From: Paenibacillus sp. JZ16
GTDB taxonomy: Bacteria; Bacillota; Bacilli; Paenibacillales; Paenibacillaceae
Length of the DNA stretch: 64,000 nucleotides
Assembly (NCBI RefSeq): GCF_015326965.1
Contig: NZ_CP017659.1
Location: 2,170,001-2,234,000 of the forward strand
Reading direction: 5' to 3'
The notes beneath the pieces are model-generated. The model saw only the letters and a list, made by a program, of their open reading frames with translations, was not told where the DNA came from and did no database searches. A program made the translations under genes and the position numbers. Below, in pieces: positions 55,444-64,000 of the stretch; the first letter of the stretch is position 1; every line of letters starts with the position of its first letter.

Positions 55444-56580
55444 TTATATCTCCTTACTCCATTTGTATTGACGGCCCAATTGGTCAGCGGCCATAATCGC
55501 CGATGCTACCGCTTCCTCCGAAATCGGGAATGGCATCGAGTGGATGGATTCTTCGGCAATACATGCCTTTTTGGCCACTTCAAGCAATTCCTCGTAGGTC
55601 ACATGCTCGACGCCGATATCTTCCAGACATACAGGAAGACCGATCGACAGACAGAAGTCCAGCACTTCCTTCATTTCGTTCCTATCGGCATTCTCAAGCA
55701 CCAATTGAGCAATCGTACTGAAGGCTACCTTCTCGCCGTGATAATAATGATGCGTTCCTTCCAGAGCCGTCAAGCCATTGTGAATCGCGTGAATCGCTGC
55801 CAAACCTCCGCTCTCGAAGCCTAGTCCCGATAACAGAATATTCGTCTCGATGATATTCTCAAGCGCAGGCGTCACGATGTTTTGATCGCAGGCCAGTTTC
55901 GCTCTGTACCCGTTCTCAAGCAGCGTTTCATAGCATAGCTTGGCAAGTCCCAGCGCGGTAATCGTCCCTTTGGCTTCACCGCATACGCCCTCGCGAACGC
56001 CGCATGGCAAACCGGCATTAACATTGGAATACGATTGCGCCGTTGCTCTTGCTTCGAAATAGGTAGAGAGCGCATCCCCCATGCCAGCGACAAGGAATCT
56101 AGTCGGCGCTTTGGCAATAACCGTCGTATCAATCATGACAACGCTAGGACTTTGTTTGAAATAAGCATAATCATCGAATTCGCCTTCCGGGGTATAGAGG
56201 ACCGCTGAATGGCTTGTCGGCGCATCGGTTGCCGCAATCGTCGGAACAATGATCAGGGCCTCACCTTCGGCCACGCATTTTGCCGTATCAATCGCTTTGC
56301 CTCCGCCGAGGCCAATCGTGCAAGCACATTGATGCTCCTTCGCCAATGCTTGCAATCTGGCAACCTCCTGCCGGGAACATTCCCCACGGAAGCCGCTTTC
56401 AACTAGCGTTATATTAAATTTCTGTTTTGTTGACTCAAATTTGTCTTTCACCCGTGCAACATCATCGGGATGGGCAATCAGCAGGGCGGAATCTCCGAAT
56501 GTCTTTACAAAATAACCCAAATTCAACAGTTCGTTCTCACCCTGCACATATTTTGTCGGACTGATAAACGCTCTTCTCAT
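55444..56580 (-). CDS. gldA: Glycerol dehydrogenase
   Basis: From the ATG at 56580 (AGGAGG seven bases upstream; the ATG at 56586 is too close to it) the enzyme has 378 residues. It is an iron-containing-ADH-fold, zinc-dependent, NAD-linked enzyme oxidising glycerol to dihydroxyacetone. It has IGLGGGKAIDTAK for NAD, and zinc ligands D169 in GMGDALSTY, H264 in AAIHAIHNG and H281 in YYHGEKVAF. The product feeds the kinase encoded next. It is divergent from the PocR-type regulator at 56785. Confidence 0.94.
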   Translation of the reverse strand: MRRAFISPTKYVQGENELLNLGYFVKTFGDSALLIAHPDDVARVKDKFESTKQKFNITLVESGFRGECSRQEVARLQALAKEHQCACTIGLGGGKAIDTAKCVAEGEALIIVPTIAATDAPTSHSAVLYTPEGEFDDYAYFKQSPSVVMIDTTVIAKAPTRFLVAGMGDALSTYFEARATAQSYSNVNAGLPCGVREGVCGEAKGTITALGLAKLCYETLLENGYRAKLACDQNIVTPALENIIETNILLSGLGFESGGLAAIHAIHNGLTALEGTHHYYHGEKVAFSTIAQLVLENADRNEMKEVLDFCLSIGLPVCLEDIGVEHVTYEELLEVAKKACIAEESIHSMPFPISEEAVASAIMAADQLGRQYKWSKEI

Positions 56581-56656
56581 GATCATTCCTCCTACGTAAA
56601 CTATATTAATTATTATAGGTTGTACTTATTCGGGAAGCATGAAACAATGAGGTCGG

Positions 56657-56671
56657 AATAAAGCGTTTTCT
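56657..56671 (+). promoter_or_regulatory. Weak cre-like sequence
   Basis: AATAAAGCGTTTTCT fits the cre consensus at 13 of 15 positions but lacks the TG pair. It lies between the glycerol dehydrogenase and PocR-type genes. CcpA control of glycerol use is plausible but unproven. Confidence 0.25.
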
Positions 56672-56784
56672 TATCGTGTTTTTTTGTCATCCCCATGGAA
56701 AATTGTATTATCTTGTTCTTCAGTGGAACCATTCGCTATAATATTCAATAGAGTTTCTATAACTTTTCATAGGAGAATGTTGTC

Positions 56785-57831
56785 ATGTCCAAATCCCGAT
56801 ATGATTTAGAAGAAATCATTGATTTGGAGAAATGGGAGAAGCTGCAGGATTCCTTATCGCTCGTGACCAAAATGGCGATCCTTACGGTTGATTACAAGGG
56901 CGTTCCCGTCACCAAGCACAGCCACTGTCAGCCTTTCTGCCAAGGCGTTCGCCAGGATTCCCATCTCTCTTCATATTGTCAAAAATGCGACGCGCGAGCC
57001 GGCATTGAAGCGGTTCGCCAAAACAAACCATATATCTATTTATGCCATTTCAACATTATCGATATCGCCATCCCGATCATTATCGATAACCAATATCTTG
57101 GTGCGATTATGGCCGGACAGCTCAAGCTCCGAGAACCTGATGCTCCGATGCTGGAGCAGATCGTATCTCGGCCGCCCAATGTGGAGTCAAACCGGAAGTT
57201 CAAGGAACTCGAAGGGGATTACGATGCACTGCCCGTCTTATCCTATGATGAGGTGACGAAGTGCGTGGATCTGCTGCTGCAATTAAGCACCTATATCGTG
57301 GAGGAAGCGATTCAGAAGCATACCACGATTGATTTGTACAAAAAAGTGCTCTCGTCCCAGATGGATGCGCCAGCTTCTGTGGAAGCTTTTAAGGAGTCGG
57401 ATCGTGCGGTCCGCAGCATCCAATCCATGCAGCAGGAGCTGTCAGGTGCGCTGATCGATACCAAATTGAAGAATGGCGCTGGGCGGTTCGTCTCGTCGAA
57501 TGCCGTACTTCAGCCCGCATTTGACTATATTTTTGCGCATAAGCATGAGAACTTCAGCCTGAAGGAGATGGCCAAGCTTTGCCATATCAGTCCCAGCTAT
57601 TTCAGCCGCATCTTTACGAAGGAAACAGGTGAGAATTTCTCCGTCTTCATTGCCAGGCTTAAGATTGAATGGGCCAAGCAGCTGCTGGAATCCACCGATT
57701 CGCCGATCCATCAAGTGAGCGATGATTTAGGATTTTGCGATACGGGCTATTTCATTAAAACGTTCAAAAAGTTCGAGCACCTCACCCCGGCCGTGTACCG
57801 GAACTTGTATGCCGGGCTATCAGCTAAGTGA
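56785..57831 (+). CDS. PocR-domain AraC-family regulator
   Basis: The 348-residue protein has an N-terminal PocR-type sensory domain (about 10-185) with cysteines at 48, 52, 65, 68 and 87 (HCQPFCQG, YCQKCDARAG, YLCHF) and GAIMAGQL. A C-terminal AraC domain (about 250-345) has LKEMAKLCHISPSYFSRIF and VSDDLGFCDTGYFIKTFKK. PocR domains respond to small diols and related compounds. Being divergent from glycerol dehydrogenase, it probably activates that operon in response to glycerol or dihydroxyacetone. AGGAGAAT precedes the ATG. Confidence 0.9.
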   Translation: MSKSRYDLEEIIDLEKWEKLQDSLSLVTKMAILTVDYKGVPVTKHSHCQPFCQGVRQDSHLSSYCQKCDARAGIEAVRQNKPYIYLCHFNIIDIAIPIIIDNQYLGAIMAGQLKLREPDAPMLEQIVSRPPNVESNRKFKELEGDYDALPVLSYDEVTKCVDLLLQLSTYIVEEAIQKHTTIDLYKKVLSSQMDAPASVEAFKESDRAVRSIQSMQQELSGALIDTKLKNGAGRFVSSNAVLQPAFDYIFAHKHENFSLKEMAKLCHISPSYFSRIFTKETGENFSVFIARLKIEWAKQLLESTDSPIHQVSDDLGFCDTGYFIKTFKKFEHLTPAVYRNLYAGLSAK

Positions 57832-57858
57832 CCGTTCTGCCTACCGATCATTCCAAGT

Positions 57859-57888
57859 AACCCCCTTCGCTCATAAACGAAGGGGGTT
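57859..57888 (+). terminator. Hairpin after the PocR-type gene
   Basis: AACCCCCTTCG and CGAAGGGGGTT pair perfectly around an eight-base loop. Only a short T stretch follows, so it may be a weaker or bidirectional terminator. Confidence 0.65.
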
Positions 57889-57917
57889 CCTACGATGGCC
57901 GTTATTCAATCAGCCGG

Positions 57918-58496
57918 TTAACGGGAGTTGCTCTGATTCCGGTAGTCATCCACAACAATAGAGTATAATTTCAGATCTTCATGGTTCCCTTTTACGAATA
58001 TCGTCTGTCTTAATAAACCTTCATAGGACATGCCGGCCTTTTCCATCACTCTGGCTGATCCTAGGTTTGACGGCAGACAGCTTGCCTCGATTCTAACCAG
58101 CTTCATTCTTTCAAATCCAAAAGAGATGATGGTCCTGATCACTTCGGTCATGTAACCACGATTCCAATAATCCTTGGACAGAGCATACCCCAATTCCGCT
58201 TTAGCATGTCGGACATCCCAAGCCATAAATCCTGAGGTTCCAATGACCTTTCCGGTTTCTTTGTCCACGATTCCCCAAGGGGCCACAGCATGCTGGCTGT
58301 ATTTATGCAGGACCCTCATTAAATAGAGACGGGTATCTTCCATCGTTTGATGCGTCGGCCATGCCGTATATCTCGATACCTCCTCATCAGAGCCGTAATG
58401 AAATATATCCTGTTCGTCTTCGCTCCTCAGTTTTCTTAATATCGTTCTGTCTGTTTCTAACGTAGGGAGATCCGAAAAGACATCTTCGATCTGCAT
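57918..58496 (-). CDS. GNAT acetyltransferase, RimJ-like
   Basis: The 192-residue protein starts at the ATG at 58496, eight bases after GGAGG; it begins 1 bp after the stop of the NTPase gene. It has the LPTLETDRTILRKL opening, the acetyl-CoA motif around KAELGYALSKDYWNRGYMTE and a SARVMEKAGMSYEGLLRQ end. RimJ-like GNATs acetylate protein N-termini or antibiotics and other amines. The target is unknown. It is probably cotranscribed with the NTPase gene. Confidence 0.9.
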   Translation of the reverse strand: MQIEDVFSDLPTLETDRTILRKLRSEDEQDIFHYGSDEEVSRYTAWPTHQTMEDTRLYLMRVLHKYSQHAVAPWGIVDKETGKVIGTSGFMAWDVRHAKAELGYALSKDYWNRGYMTEVIRTIISFGFERMKLVRIEASCLPSNLGSARVMEKAGMSYEGLLRQTIFVKGNHEDLKLYSIVVDDYRNQSNSR

Positions 58497-58497
58497 A

Positions 58498-59064
58498 TCA
58501 TTCACCCTCCACAGCTTTCATCATATCCTTTAACAAAGTTTCGGATATCGTGTCACGATTGGATGCGTTCATACTTAGAATCCTGACTTCCTTCCGATAT
58601 TTGATGATGTCTATTTCAGGATGGCTCTCCAGAGGAATGGTCCCCAGAACAATCCGGGAACCTGAAATAATCGCTTGTACTATTTTTTGAAAAGACGAAG
58701 ATAACATCTGCATAAAACCAATTTCGTCGATAACGATGATTTTCTTGGAGGACAAGGCGTCCTCTAATATTTTCACGGCAAAATCCTCGAATGCCTCTAC
58801 ATCCATTCCGTATCTTCCAATACGAGTGCTGCTAGGGTTTTCTACATGTGCAATCTCGATGCTTTCCCCACAAACGGATACGCATTTAAAACCGATTCGA
58901 CCACTCGAATTCGTGATTTCCTCCGTATAGAATCCACCGCAAAGATCCGGACCGATGGCATTGATAAGTTGTTTGATCATCGTCGTTTTACCGATCCGAG
59001 GTTCCCCTGTCAGTAAAAATGCGTGCTTGGCCTTCAGGCGTTCCCCGTCACGACTCGCCAGCAT
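58498..59064 (-). CDS. THEP1-like nucleoside triphosphatase
   Basis: I start at the ATG at 59064, eight bases after GGAGG; the frame is open to 59106. The 188-residue protein has Walker A GEPRIGKTT and Walker B KIIVIDEIGFM, with the GFYTEEI and GIVLGTIP-like strands of the THEP1/NTPase_1 family. The family hydrolyses NTPs; its cellular role is unclear. The Walker A middle (PRIG instead of PGVG) is slightly unusual but keeps GKTT. Confidence 0.85.
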   Translation of the reverse strand: MLASRDGERLKAKHAFLLTGEPRIGKTTMIKQLINAIGPDLCGGFYTEEITNSSGRIGFKCVSVCGESIEIAHVENPSSTRIGRYGMDVEAFEDFAVKILEDALSSKKIIVIDEIGFMQMLSSSFQKIVQAIISGSRIVLGTIPLESHPEIDIIKYRKEVRILSMNASNRDTISETLLKDMMKAVEGE

Positions 59065-59328
59065 CAACGAAACCTCCGGGCATTTCCCACGTATCCGAAC
59101 GAACATGAGTACGAACCATTAAAACATGTCCATCCTCATTCTTAACAAGTGCTGAAACCGCAACGAAATGTTTGGACTGATCATGCATCTTATAATACCA
59201 TCCGTTTCTTGATTAATGTTTCGCTCAAATGACTGCTCAAGCGTAAATTATAGTGCGAATCAAGTGATTCCATAATTATACATTCGCTAACCAAGGGCGA
59301 TAGTCCTGCGGCTTAAATGGATATCGAT

Positions 59329-60087
59329 TTATATTCCGATTTCCTGCATTTTTAGCATAACTTTCTTGACCCTGCCATCCATATCCGTTCCCACAAGCTT
59401 TGGAAGCTTGAGTTCGCCGACCACTTTCCCATCGCGCATAAACATAATGCGCTCCGTCCGCGCCGCAACTTGTGCATCGTGAGTGACAAGCATGACCGCC
59501 GTACCGTCTGCATTGATCTCCGAGAATAGGTCCATGATTTCCTTAGCGGAAATGGAGTTGAGCGCTCCCGTTGGCTCATCGCCGAAGATAATTCGCGGGT
59601 TGTTCATCAGTGCCCGGCATATTCCCGCACGCTGAAGCTGACCACCCGAAACCTGGGTGATGTTCCGTTTTTCAAGCTCTGCGATGCCTACCCTTTTCAT
59701 AAGCTCCCTCGCCTTCACCGAAATGGTCGCGGCGTTTTTACGGTTATCCCGCATGGAAGGAAGAATGATATTGTCGAGGATATTCAAATTTTTCAGCATC
59801 GTCGGCTGTTGGAACACAAAACCCATTTGGGTTCTGCGTAAATCTGCAAGCTCATTCTCCCCAAGCGTCGATAAATCCTTGCCCTCAAAAACGACTTTTC
59901 CGCCATTCACGCCATCCGTCCCGCTCAGTGCAAACATTAGCGTGGATTTGCCCGAGCCTGATGGTCCCATAACAGCTACGAACTCGCCCTCGTGTATACT
60001 GGCGGACACCCCGTCCAGAACATTGCGCTGTTCGCCACCCTCGCCGAAAGACTTGACGATATCCTCACCGATAATCATCTTTTTCAT
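59329..60087 (-). CDS. ABC transporter ATP-binding protein, MacB-like
   Basis: The 252-residue ATPase has Walker A GPSGSGKST, a Q-loop FVFQQPTML, the signature VSGGQLQR, Walker B with GDEPTGALN and switch histidine in VTHD. AAAGGAG precedes the ATG at 60087, 4 bp after the permease gene. It energises the FtsX-type permease encoded upstream. The operon starts with a TetR gene, so the exporter may be induced by a small toxic compound, which is inference from context. Confidence 0.93.
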   Translation of the reverse strand: MKKMIIGEDIVKSFGEGGEQRNVLDGVSASIHEGEFVAVMGPSGSGKSTLMFALSGTDGVNGGKVVFEGKDLSTLGENELADLRRTQMGFVFQQPTMLKNLNILDNIILPSMRDNRKNAATISVKARELMKRVGIAELEKRNITQVSGGQLQRAGICRALMNNPRIIFGDEPTGALNSISAKEIMDLFSEINADGTAVMLVTHDAQVAARTERIMFMRDGKVVGELKLPKLVGTDMDGRVKKVMLKMQEIGI

Positions 60088-60091
60088 CTGC

Positions 60092-62410
60092 CTACTCCTT
60101 TATATTTTCGGATATTTTGATACGTCCTGCGCCCGAAGTGCCGATCATGGTTGCGATAAGTACCGCGGTTATCATCATAAGCGGGCTGTACAGATACGCC
60201 GAAAGCGGATTGACCACAAAATGAAACGCTGACGCTCCAAACGAAGAGATAACCGCACCCGCAAGCCTTTCTCCGAGCGTGTTCGCCAGAAGCGTTCCAA
60301 GAACAATGCCGACCATCAGAACAAATACCGAACGCGAAGCATATTGCACCTTTATGTCCGAGTTCGTGAAACCGAGGGCTTTCATAACGGCAATGGAATA
60401 TCTGTCCTTCGCAACAAGCATTTTTATAAACATCAGGGTAATCAGTACCGATATCATCAGCGCAACAGCAATTGCAGCGTCCGAGGCCTTCTTAACAGCA
60501 TTTATCGTTGAGCCGAATGTCTGCGTAATAAATTCATCAATATCTGAAATCTTCGCAAAATCAAACCTGTCCGCGTAGTCTGAAATCTTAGCGCCGATAA
60601 GAGATATATCCGAAAGTTCAACGCAGATGATGCTCCACATCATATCCGCCGAATTGTCGGTGAATACCGCCTTTGCGGTTTTGCCGCCGTTGGTAATGTC
60701 GGAATATATCCCGCTCACCGTCAGTTCCTTCTCCTGTCCCTCTATTACCAGTGTAATGACATCGCCGACCTTCTTGCTTAGTTCATCGGCATTTATAGCC
60801 GACAGTGCAATTTCATCCTCTGCAGCGGGTGCTCTGCCAATGGAATAAGCAATCGGGAATATGGAATGGTCGCCGAGTTCGATTTTTATGTTTTCCTCAG
60901 AACCGTCTTCTGTTCTGATGTTAAAGACTTTTGTTGTAAGGACGGCAACCTTGGATATGGCGGGGTCGCTGCTCATCTCATTTCGTAGTTCAGCCGTTTT
61001 TTCTGAAATGTTATCGGTCTGCTGTATGTCAGCACGTAGATCATAGTTTCCGATCCCCATATATTGCGTGAAACTTGTAGAGGAGATGGTGTTGTACAAA
61101 TTCTGTGGAACCATCATGATAAATGCTGAAATCACCAGTACCGTTAGGCTTGTAGCATAAAGCTTTTTCCTTGCGAGAACGTCTTTGATGCCGAGGAACA
61201 CATTCGTATTCAACAGCCTGTTTCCACTTAGATTAAAACGGCTGGCGCCTGAGCTTTTGTCCTGCGAAGTCCCAAAGCGTATAGCTTCTGCAGCGGATAT
61301 GTTCCGAAAACGTTTCAACACTGTGTTTACATAGGCGATGATGGCAAGGAATACAAGCAGTATGCCGGTAATTCCGAACAACAAAGCATAAGCGGAATTT
61401 TCACTTTCTCCCATAAACAGCCGTATATTTTCAAGAAGCATGCCTTTGAACATAAACGACAGTGCAAAACCGAGCATACAACCCGCCGCCGCAATCACTG
61501 CGTATTTCGCGAGATACATCTTCTTTATGTCGGAAACACGCAGCCCAATTGCCTTCATCACGCCAATCTCGCGGTAGTCGTCTTCGATTTTCGCCAGGAG
61601 CGTAAATCGTATGCACATCAATGCGATGGCCACGACAAGCGCGCTCACAAGAAGTATAACCGCGATCATCAATCCATCGGAAAGTGCGTTCATCATTTTG
61701 AAAAGCTTGTATGTAACGGTTGGTCCGTTTGCTTCAAGGCCTGCGGAGGCGTAAGCCGTTTCAAATGAACCGAGCTCGGATAGATCCTTTAATCTAAACT
61801 CAATCAGATACTCCGTGCTGCCAAGGCTCTTAATTTCCGCATAATCATGTTTATGTACAAGAAATCTTTTGGAGGAGGAGAGCGTAGAGTTCATCTGTGA
61901 ATCCCGGAGGAATCCTGCAACGATAAACTCCTTCCCGCTAATAACCGCCAGATCACCGACCTTGGTTGTTCCATCCCTCATATAGCTTACCGGAACATAC
62001 AACTCGCCGATGGCAGGTTTGATGATGTTTCCGTCGAGATCAAGCAGATAATCGAATTTTTGGCTCTGCATGCTAAATCCGTTATCCTGGACACTATTCG
62101 CAAGCGAATGCTCGCCTAATCGTATCCGCGCACCATCCATATTGAGAAATTCCATCACTTGAACGTCATCCACATTGTGATGCTGCTCCGCAAAAGCTGA
62201 AAGCCGCGCAGAATCTATTTCACCGGAATGCATCTGCATAAAATGCGGGGTTTTGGCTTGTATCATCAATGTGTTCAGCGCACCCGTGAGATTGACGACG
62301 AGGATCGCCGCAAGCGAAACAAGCATAGCCGCCGCAGCGACAAATATCATGGTCGTTAGCGTAATGGCCTTGCTTTTTAAAAGATCATTGCGGATTATTC
62401 TGGAGTACAT
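60092..62410 (-). CDS. ABC transporter permease with two FtsX domains
   Basis: The 772-residue protein has an N-terminal helix (about 17-40), a large outer domain, three helices around residues 240-360 with an FtsX block (REIGVMKAIGLRVSDIKKMY), a helix near 415, a second outer domain and three final helices with a second FtsX block (RYSIAVMKALGFTNSDIKVQY). Two FtsX units in one chain suit a MacB-like efflux or lipoprotein/peptide transporter. GAGGTG precedes the ATG at 62410; the 58-residue protein overlaps this start by 26 bp. Confidence 0.93.
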   Translation of the reverse strand: MYSRIIRNDLLKSKAITLTTMIFVAAAAMLVSLAAILVVNLTGALNTLMIQAKTPHFMQMHSGEIDSARLSAFAEQHHNVDDVQVMEFLNMDGARIRLGEHSLANSVQDNGFSMQSQKFDYLLDLDGNIIKPAIGELYVPVSYMRDGTTKVGDLAVISGKEFIVAGFLRDSQMNSTLSSSKRFLVHKHDYAEIKSLGSTEYLIEFRLKDLSELGSFETAYASAGLEANGPTVTYKLFKMMNALSDGLMIAVILLVSALVVAIALMCIRFTLLAKIEDDYREIGVMKAIGLRVSDIKKMYLAKYAVIAAAGCMLGFALSFMFKGMLLENIRLFMGESENSAYALLFGITGILLVFLAIIAYVNTVLKRFRNISAAEAIRFGTSQDKSSGASRFNLSGNRLLNTNVFLGIKDVLARKKLYATSLTVLVISAFIMMVPQNLYNTISSTSFTQYMGIGNYDLRADIQQTDNISEKTAELRNEMSSDPAISKVAVLTTKVFNIRTEDGSEENIKIELGDHSIFPIAYSIGRAPAAEDEIALSAINADELSKKVGDVITLVIEGQEKELTVSGIYSDITNGGKTAKAVFTDNSADMMWSIICVELSDISLIGAKISDYADRFDFAKISDIDEFITQTFGSTINAVKKASDAAIAVALMISVLITLMFIKMLVAKDRYSIAVMKALGFTNSDIKVQYASRSVFVLMVGIVLGTLLANTLGERLAGAVISSFGASAFHFVVNPLSAYLYSPLMMITAVLIATMIGTSGAGRIKISENIKE

Positions 62411-62561
62411 AAAACACCTCTGCTTTCACGCATTTTAACCGCCTTAACTTATACAGAATGACCGAAGTCTCACATAACAGCATCCCGGCGATAATCATGA
62501 GAAATGCCATCCCTCTGCCGAGGCCCGCCGATGATATTCCCCACACTATCCGTTTATTCAT
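62385..62561 (-). CDS. 58-residue membrane microprotein in the TetR/ABC operon
   Basis: The ATG at 62561 lies inside the end of the TetR gene (8-bp overlap) behind GGAGACGAAAGCAGG, and the frame stops at 62385, 26 bp inside the permease gene. The product MNKRIVWGISSAGLGRGMAF continues into one hydrophobic helix (about 18-38) and a basic tail. Overlaps on both sides argue for translational coupling and a real gene. It may be a small subunit of the transporter. No family recognised. Confidence 0.6.
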   Translation of the reverse strand: MNKRIVWGISSAGLGRGMAFLMIIAGMLLCETSVILYKLRRLKCVKAEVFYVLQNNPQ

Positions 62562-63201
62562 GCCTGCTTTCGTCTCCTCCACCAAACATCTGCATGACGT
62601 CCATAAGACTCCCGCTTGCCGCACCGAGCAGCCTTTCTACGTTGCAAACAAAGGCCAGCATTCGTGTGCCTCGCTCTTCATTCGTCAAGGTAATCATATC
62701 ATCATCAAAAACGGTATTCGCATAGATCACAACCATTTCCATGCATTCATACGGAAACGGCGTGCTGAACATCCCCTGCTCAATGCCTTCGCGGATGATT
62801 CCCGTCAGGATCAGCGGAACTCGGTTGATGATGACCTTTTGTATTTTTTGGTGCATAAGCGCGTTCTGCGGCTTGTGAATATGCTCCATAATCTCCTTGC
62901 TGCTTCCTCCGCTTAAGTTCAGAGCCATAACAACGCGAATCACGCGCTCGACTACGGGTATCGTCTTGTCTGCGGCAATGACCTGCGCTGCATCTAGAAG
63001 ACCGTCACTATACCGATCAATCAGCGCATCCATAATATCCTCCTTCGACTTGAAGTGATGATACAAGGTTCCCCGCGCAATGCCGACCTTTTCAAGAATA
63101 TCGTTTGTACTTGTGCCGTCAAAGCCCTTCTGAGCAAACAGCTCATCCGCTGCATCAAGGATCTCATTCCTGCGTTCCTCCGCTTTTTTTACAACTCTCA
63201 T
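62554..63201 (-). CDS. TetR-family transcriptional repressor
   Basis: The 215-residue protein has the N-terminal TetR helix-turn-helix (about 10-57, with DELFAQKGFDGTSTNDILEK and GIARGTLYHHFKSKEDI) and a divergent ligand-binding C-terminal domain. It is the first gene of the TetR-58-residue-permease-ATPase operon, whose promoter carries two palindromes suitable as its operators. It should repress its own operon until a ligand binds. Ligand unknown. Confidence 0.93.
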   Translation of the reverse strand: MRVVKKAEERRNEILDAADELFAQKGFDGTSTNDILEKVGIARGTLYHHFKSKEDIMDALIDRYSDGLLDAAQVIAADKTIPVVERVIRVVMALNLSGGSSKEIMEHIHKPQNALMHQKIQKVIINRVPLILTGIIREGIEQGMFSTPFPYECMEMVVIYANTVFDDDMITLTNEERGTRMLAFVCNVERLLGAASGSLMDVMQMFGGGDESRHE

Positions 63202-63223
63202 GGTTACACCCCCCTCACTACAG

Positions 63224-63271
63224 ACCGACTGCCTGTCGGTAATAGAATAACAGATTTCCTGTTATTGTCAA
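63224..63271 (-). promoter_or_regulatory. TetR operon promoter with two palindromes
   Basis: On the minus strand a consensus -35 TTGACA (63271-63266) and -10 TATTCT (63249-63244) are 16 bp apart. A perfect 8-5-8 palindrome (AATAACAG and CTGTTATT, 63246-63266) fills the spacer and a 6-5-6 palindrome (ACCGAC and GTCGGT, 63224-63240) lies at the start of transcription. The second has the form of a TetR operator. Confidence 0.7.
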
Positions 63272-63306
63272 GATGTTTTTAAGTGAATCTAGGCGGGGGG
63301 GCCCCC

Positions 63307-63861
63307 TCACCTATTCTCTGAAACATATTCATCCCTTAAAAGGCCATAATACACAAGGTCTTCGTATTGATCCCATTTTCGAACATGCTGTCTTAATCGT
63401 CCTTCGTATTTCATTCCTAACTTTTCCATGACTTTACCCGATGCAGGGTTCTTACCCAGATAACGGGCAAATATGCGGTGTAATTTCATTTCGTCAAACG
63501 CATACCTAACGATACCTCTTGCCGCTTCCGTACAATATCCATTGTTCTTATACGGTCTCCCAATCCAATATGCAAGTTCACCATGATCAAACTTACGAGT
63601 ACATCCAATACATATTGCGCCTATTACATATTGTTCTTCTTTATGTACAATGGCCAGTTCCAGTGATCGGTCTTCATGAAAGTTATGAGCATGTGTTTCA
63701 ATCCATTGTTCTGCCATCCCATCCTCATACGGATGCGGGATATACAATGTTGTTTCCGCAATATAGGGATCCCCTGCTAATTGTTGAACGACTTTGGCAT
63801 CTTCTATACCGAAAGGCCGTAATATCAATCTTTCCAATGGAATGGTCGGCAGTTTCTTCAT
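63307..63861 (-). CDS. GNAT acetyltransferase
   Basis: The 184-residue protein has [14 protein letters not shown], the acetyl-CoA region around [22 protein letters not shown], and [20 protein letters not shown], as in RimJ/ribosomal-protein-type GNATs. The ATG at 63861 overlaps the stop of the histidine kinase gene by 3 bp, so they form one transcript. It is related in layout to the GNAT at 57918. The substrate is unknown. Confidence 0.9.
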   Translation of the reverse strand: MKKLPTIPLERLILRPFGIEDAKVVQQLAGDPYIAETTLYIPHPYEDGMAEQWIETHAHNFHEDRSLELAIVHKEEQYVIGAICIGCTRKFDHGELAYWIGRPYKNNGYCTEAARGIVRYAFDEMKLHRIFARYLGKNPASGKVMEKLGMKYEGRLRQHVRKWDQYEDLVYYGLLRDEYVSENR

Positions 63862-64000
63862 ATTGGTCTCCCTCCTTGTTTTGGCAATCGAATCGTGAAC
63901 GTAGTGCCTTGTGAAGGCTCACTTTCTACATTGATTGCACCGTCATGGGCCTGAACCAGCTTGTAGACAATCGCCATTCCGAGTCCCGTGCCATCTGATG
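63858..64000 (-). CDS. Sensor histidine kinase, C-terminal end only
   Basis: The frame ends at 63858 and runs off the right edge. The 46 residues seen include the G2 box [18 protein letters not shown] and the closing strand [11 protein letters not shown], which are the last parts of the HATPase_c domain. The sensor part and any response regulator lie outside the window. The next gene downstream is the GNAT at 63307. Confidence 0.85.
   Translation of the reverse strand, partial: SDGTGLGMAIVYKLVQAHDGAINVESEPSQGTTFTIRLPKQGGRPI

Noticed and set aside
1..64000. CRISPR array, tRNA or rRNA genes, transposase or phage genes
   Set aside because: No regularly spaced repeats, cloverleaf-like segments or transposase/integrase motifs were noticed on reading the whole window; a dedicated search program could still find a small one.

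Overview
The window looks like a chromosomal segment of a Paenibacillus-type Bacillota. The evidence is many lipoprotein solute-binding proteins with LplB/YtcP-type permease pairs, YesM/YesN two-component pairs, large membrane-anchored AraC regulators, strong AGGAGG ribosome-binding sites and U-rich hairpin terminators. No species is assigned. No tRNA, rRNA, CRISPR array, phage or transposase gene was seen. Most genes lie on the minus strand.

Left part (about 1-18.5 kb): a DUF1801 fragment; a complete two-component system (response regulator 4209-4877, histidine kinase 3115-4218) that reads into a MacB-like ABC transporter (permease, ATPase, small membrane protein) and ends at a strong terminator; then small housekeeping and accessory enzymes. 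These are Nudix hydrolases, a serine hydrolase, methyltransferases, glutamate racemase, a lipase, a PIG-L deacetylase, a VOC protein, a HAD hydrolase and a DinB protein. Several genes between 6 and 11 kb are damaged: a Nudix gene has a one-base frameshift, a DnaQ-like exonuclease has an internal deletion, and a serine hydrolase appears to lack its YxN segment.

Centre (about 18.5-39.8 kb): a GC-richer glycan-utilisation region. It holds an importer (lipoprotein plus two permeases), a YesM/YesN pair, a GH3 enzyme, a 1038-residue clan GH-A-like enzyme and a GH29 alpha-L-fucosidase. Next to it is a second importer whose lipoprotein (minus strand) and permeases (plus strand) sit on either side of their probable AraC regulator. 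A 174-bp intergenic element bordered by imperfect inverted repeats lies upstream of the second lipoprotein gene. No sugar-importer ATPase is encoded, so a shared MsmX-like ATPase elsewhere is expected.

Right part: an ECF sigma factor with a probable anti-sigma partner behind an ECF-type promoter; two tandem related secreted proteins, one cut short by an in-frame stop; an AraC regulator convergent with a mannoside-type operon (two permeases, lipoprotein, GH130) that carries a full-consensus cre site; a LacI regulator; a glycerol dehydrogenase/dihydroxyacetone kinase operon divergent from a PocR-AraC regulator; a GNAT/NTPase pair; a TetR-58-residue protein-permease-ATPase operon with two palindromes in its promoter; and a GNAT gene behind the tail of a histidine kinase gene cut by the right edge.

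The clearest regulatory finding is that the promoter of the first two-component system and that of its ABC transporter share TTAAC repeats 11 bp apart, placed at exactly the same distance from the -10 box. This suggests direct control of both by the encoded regulator.
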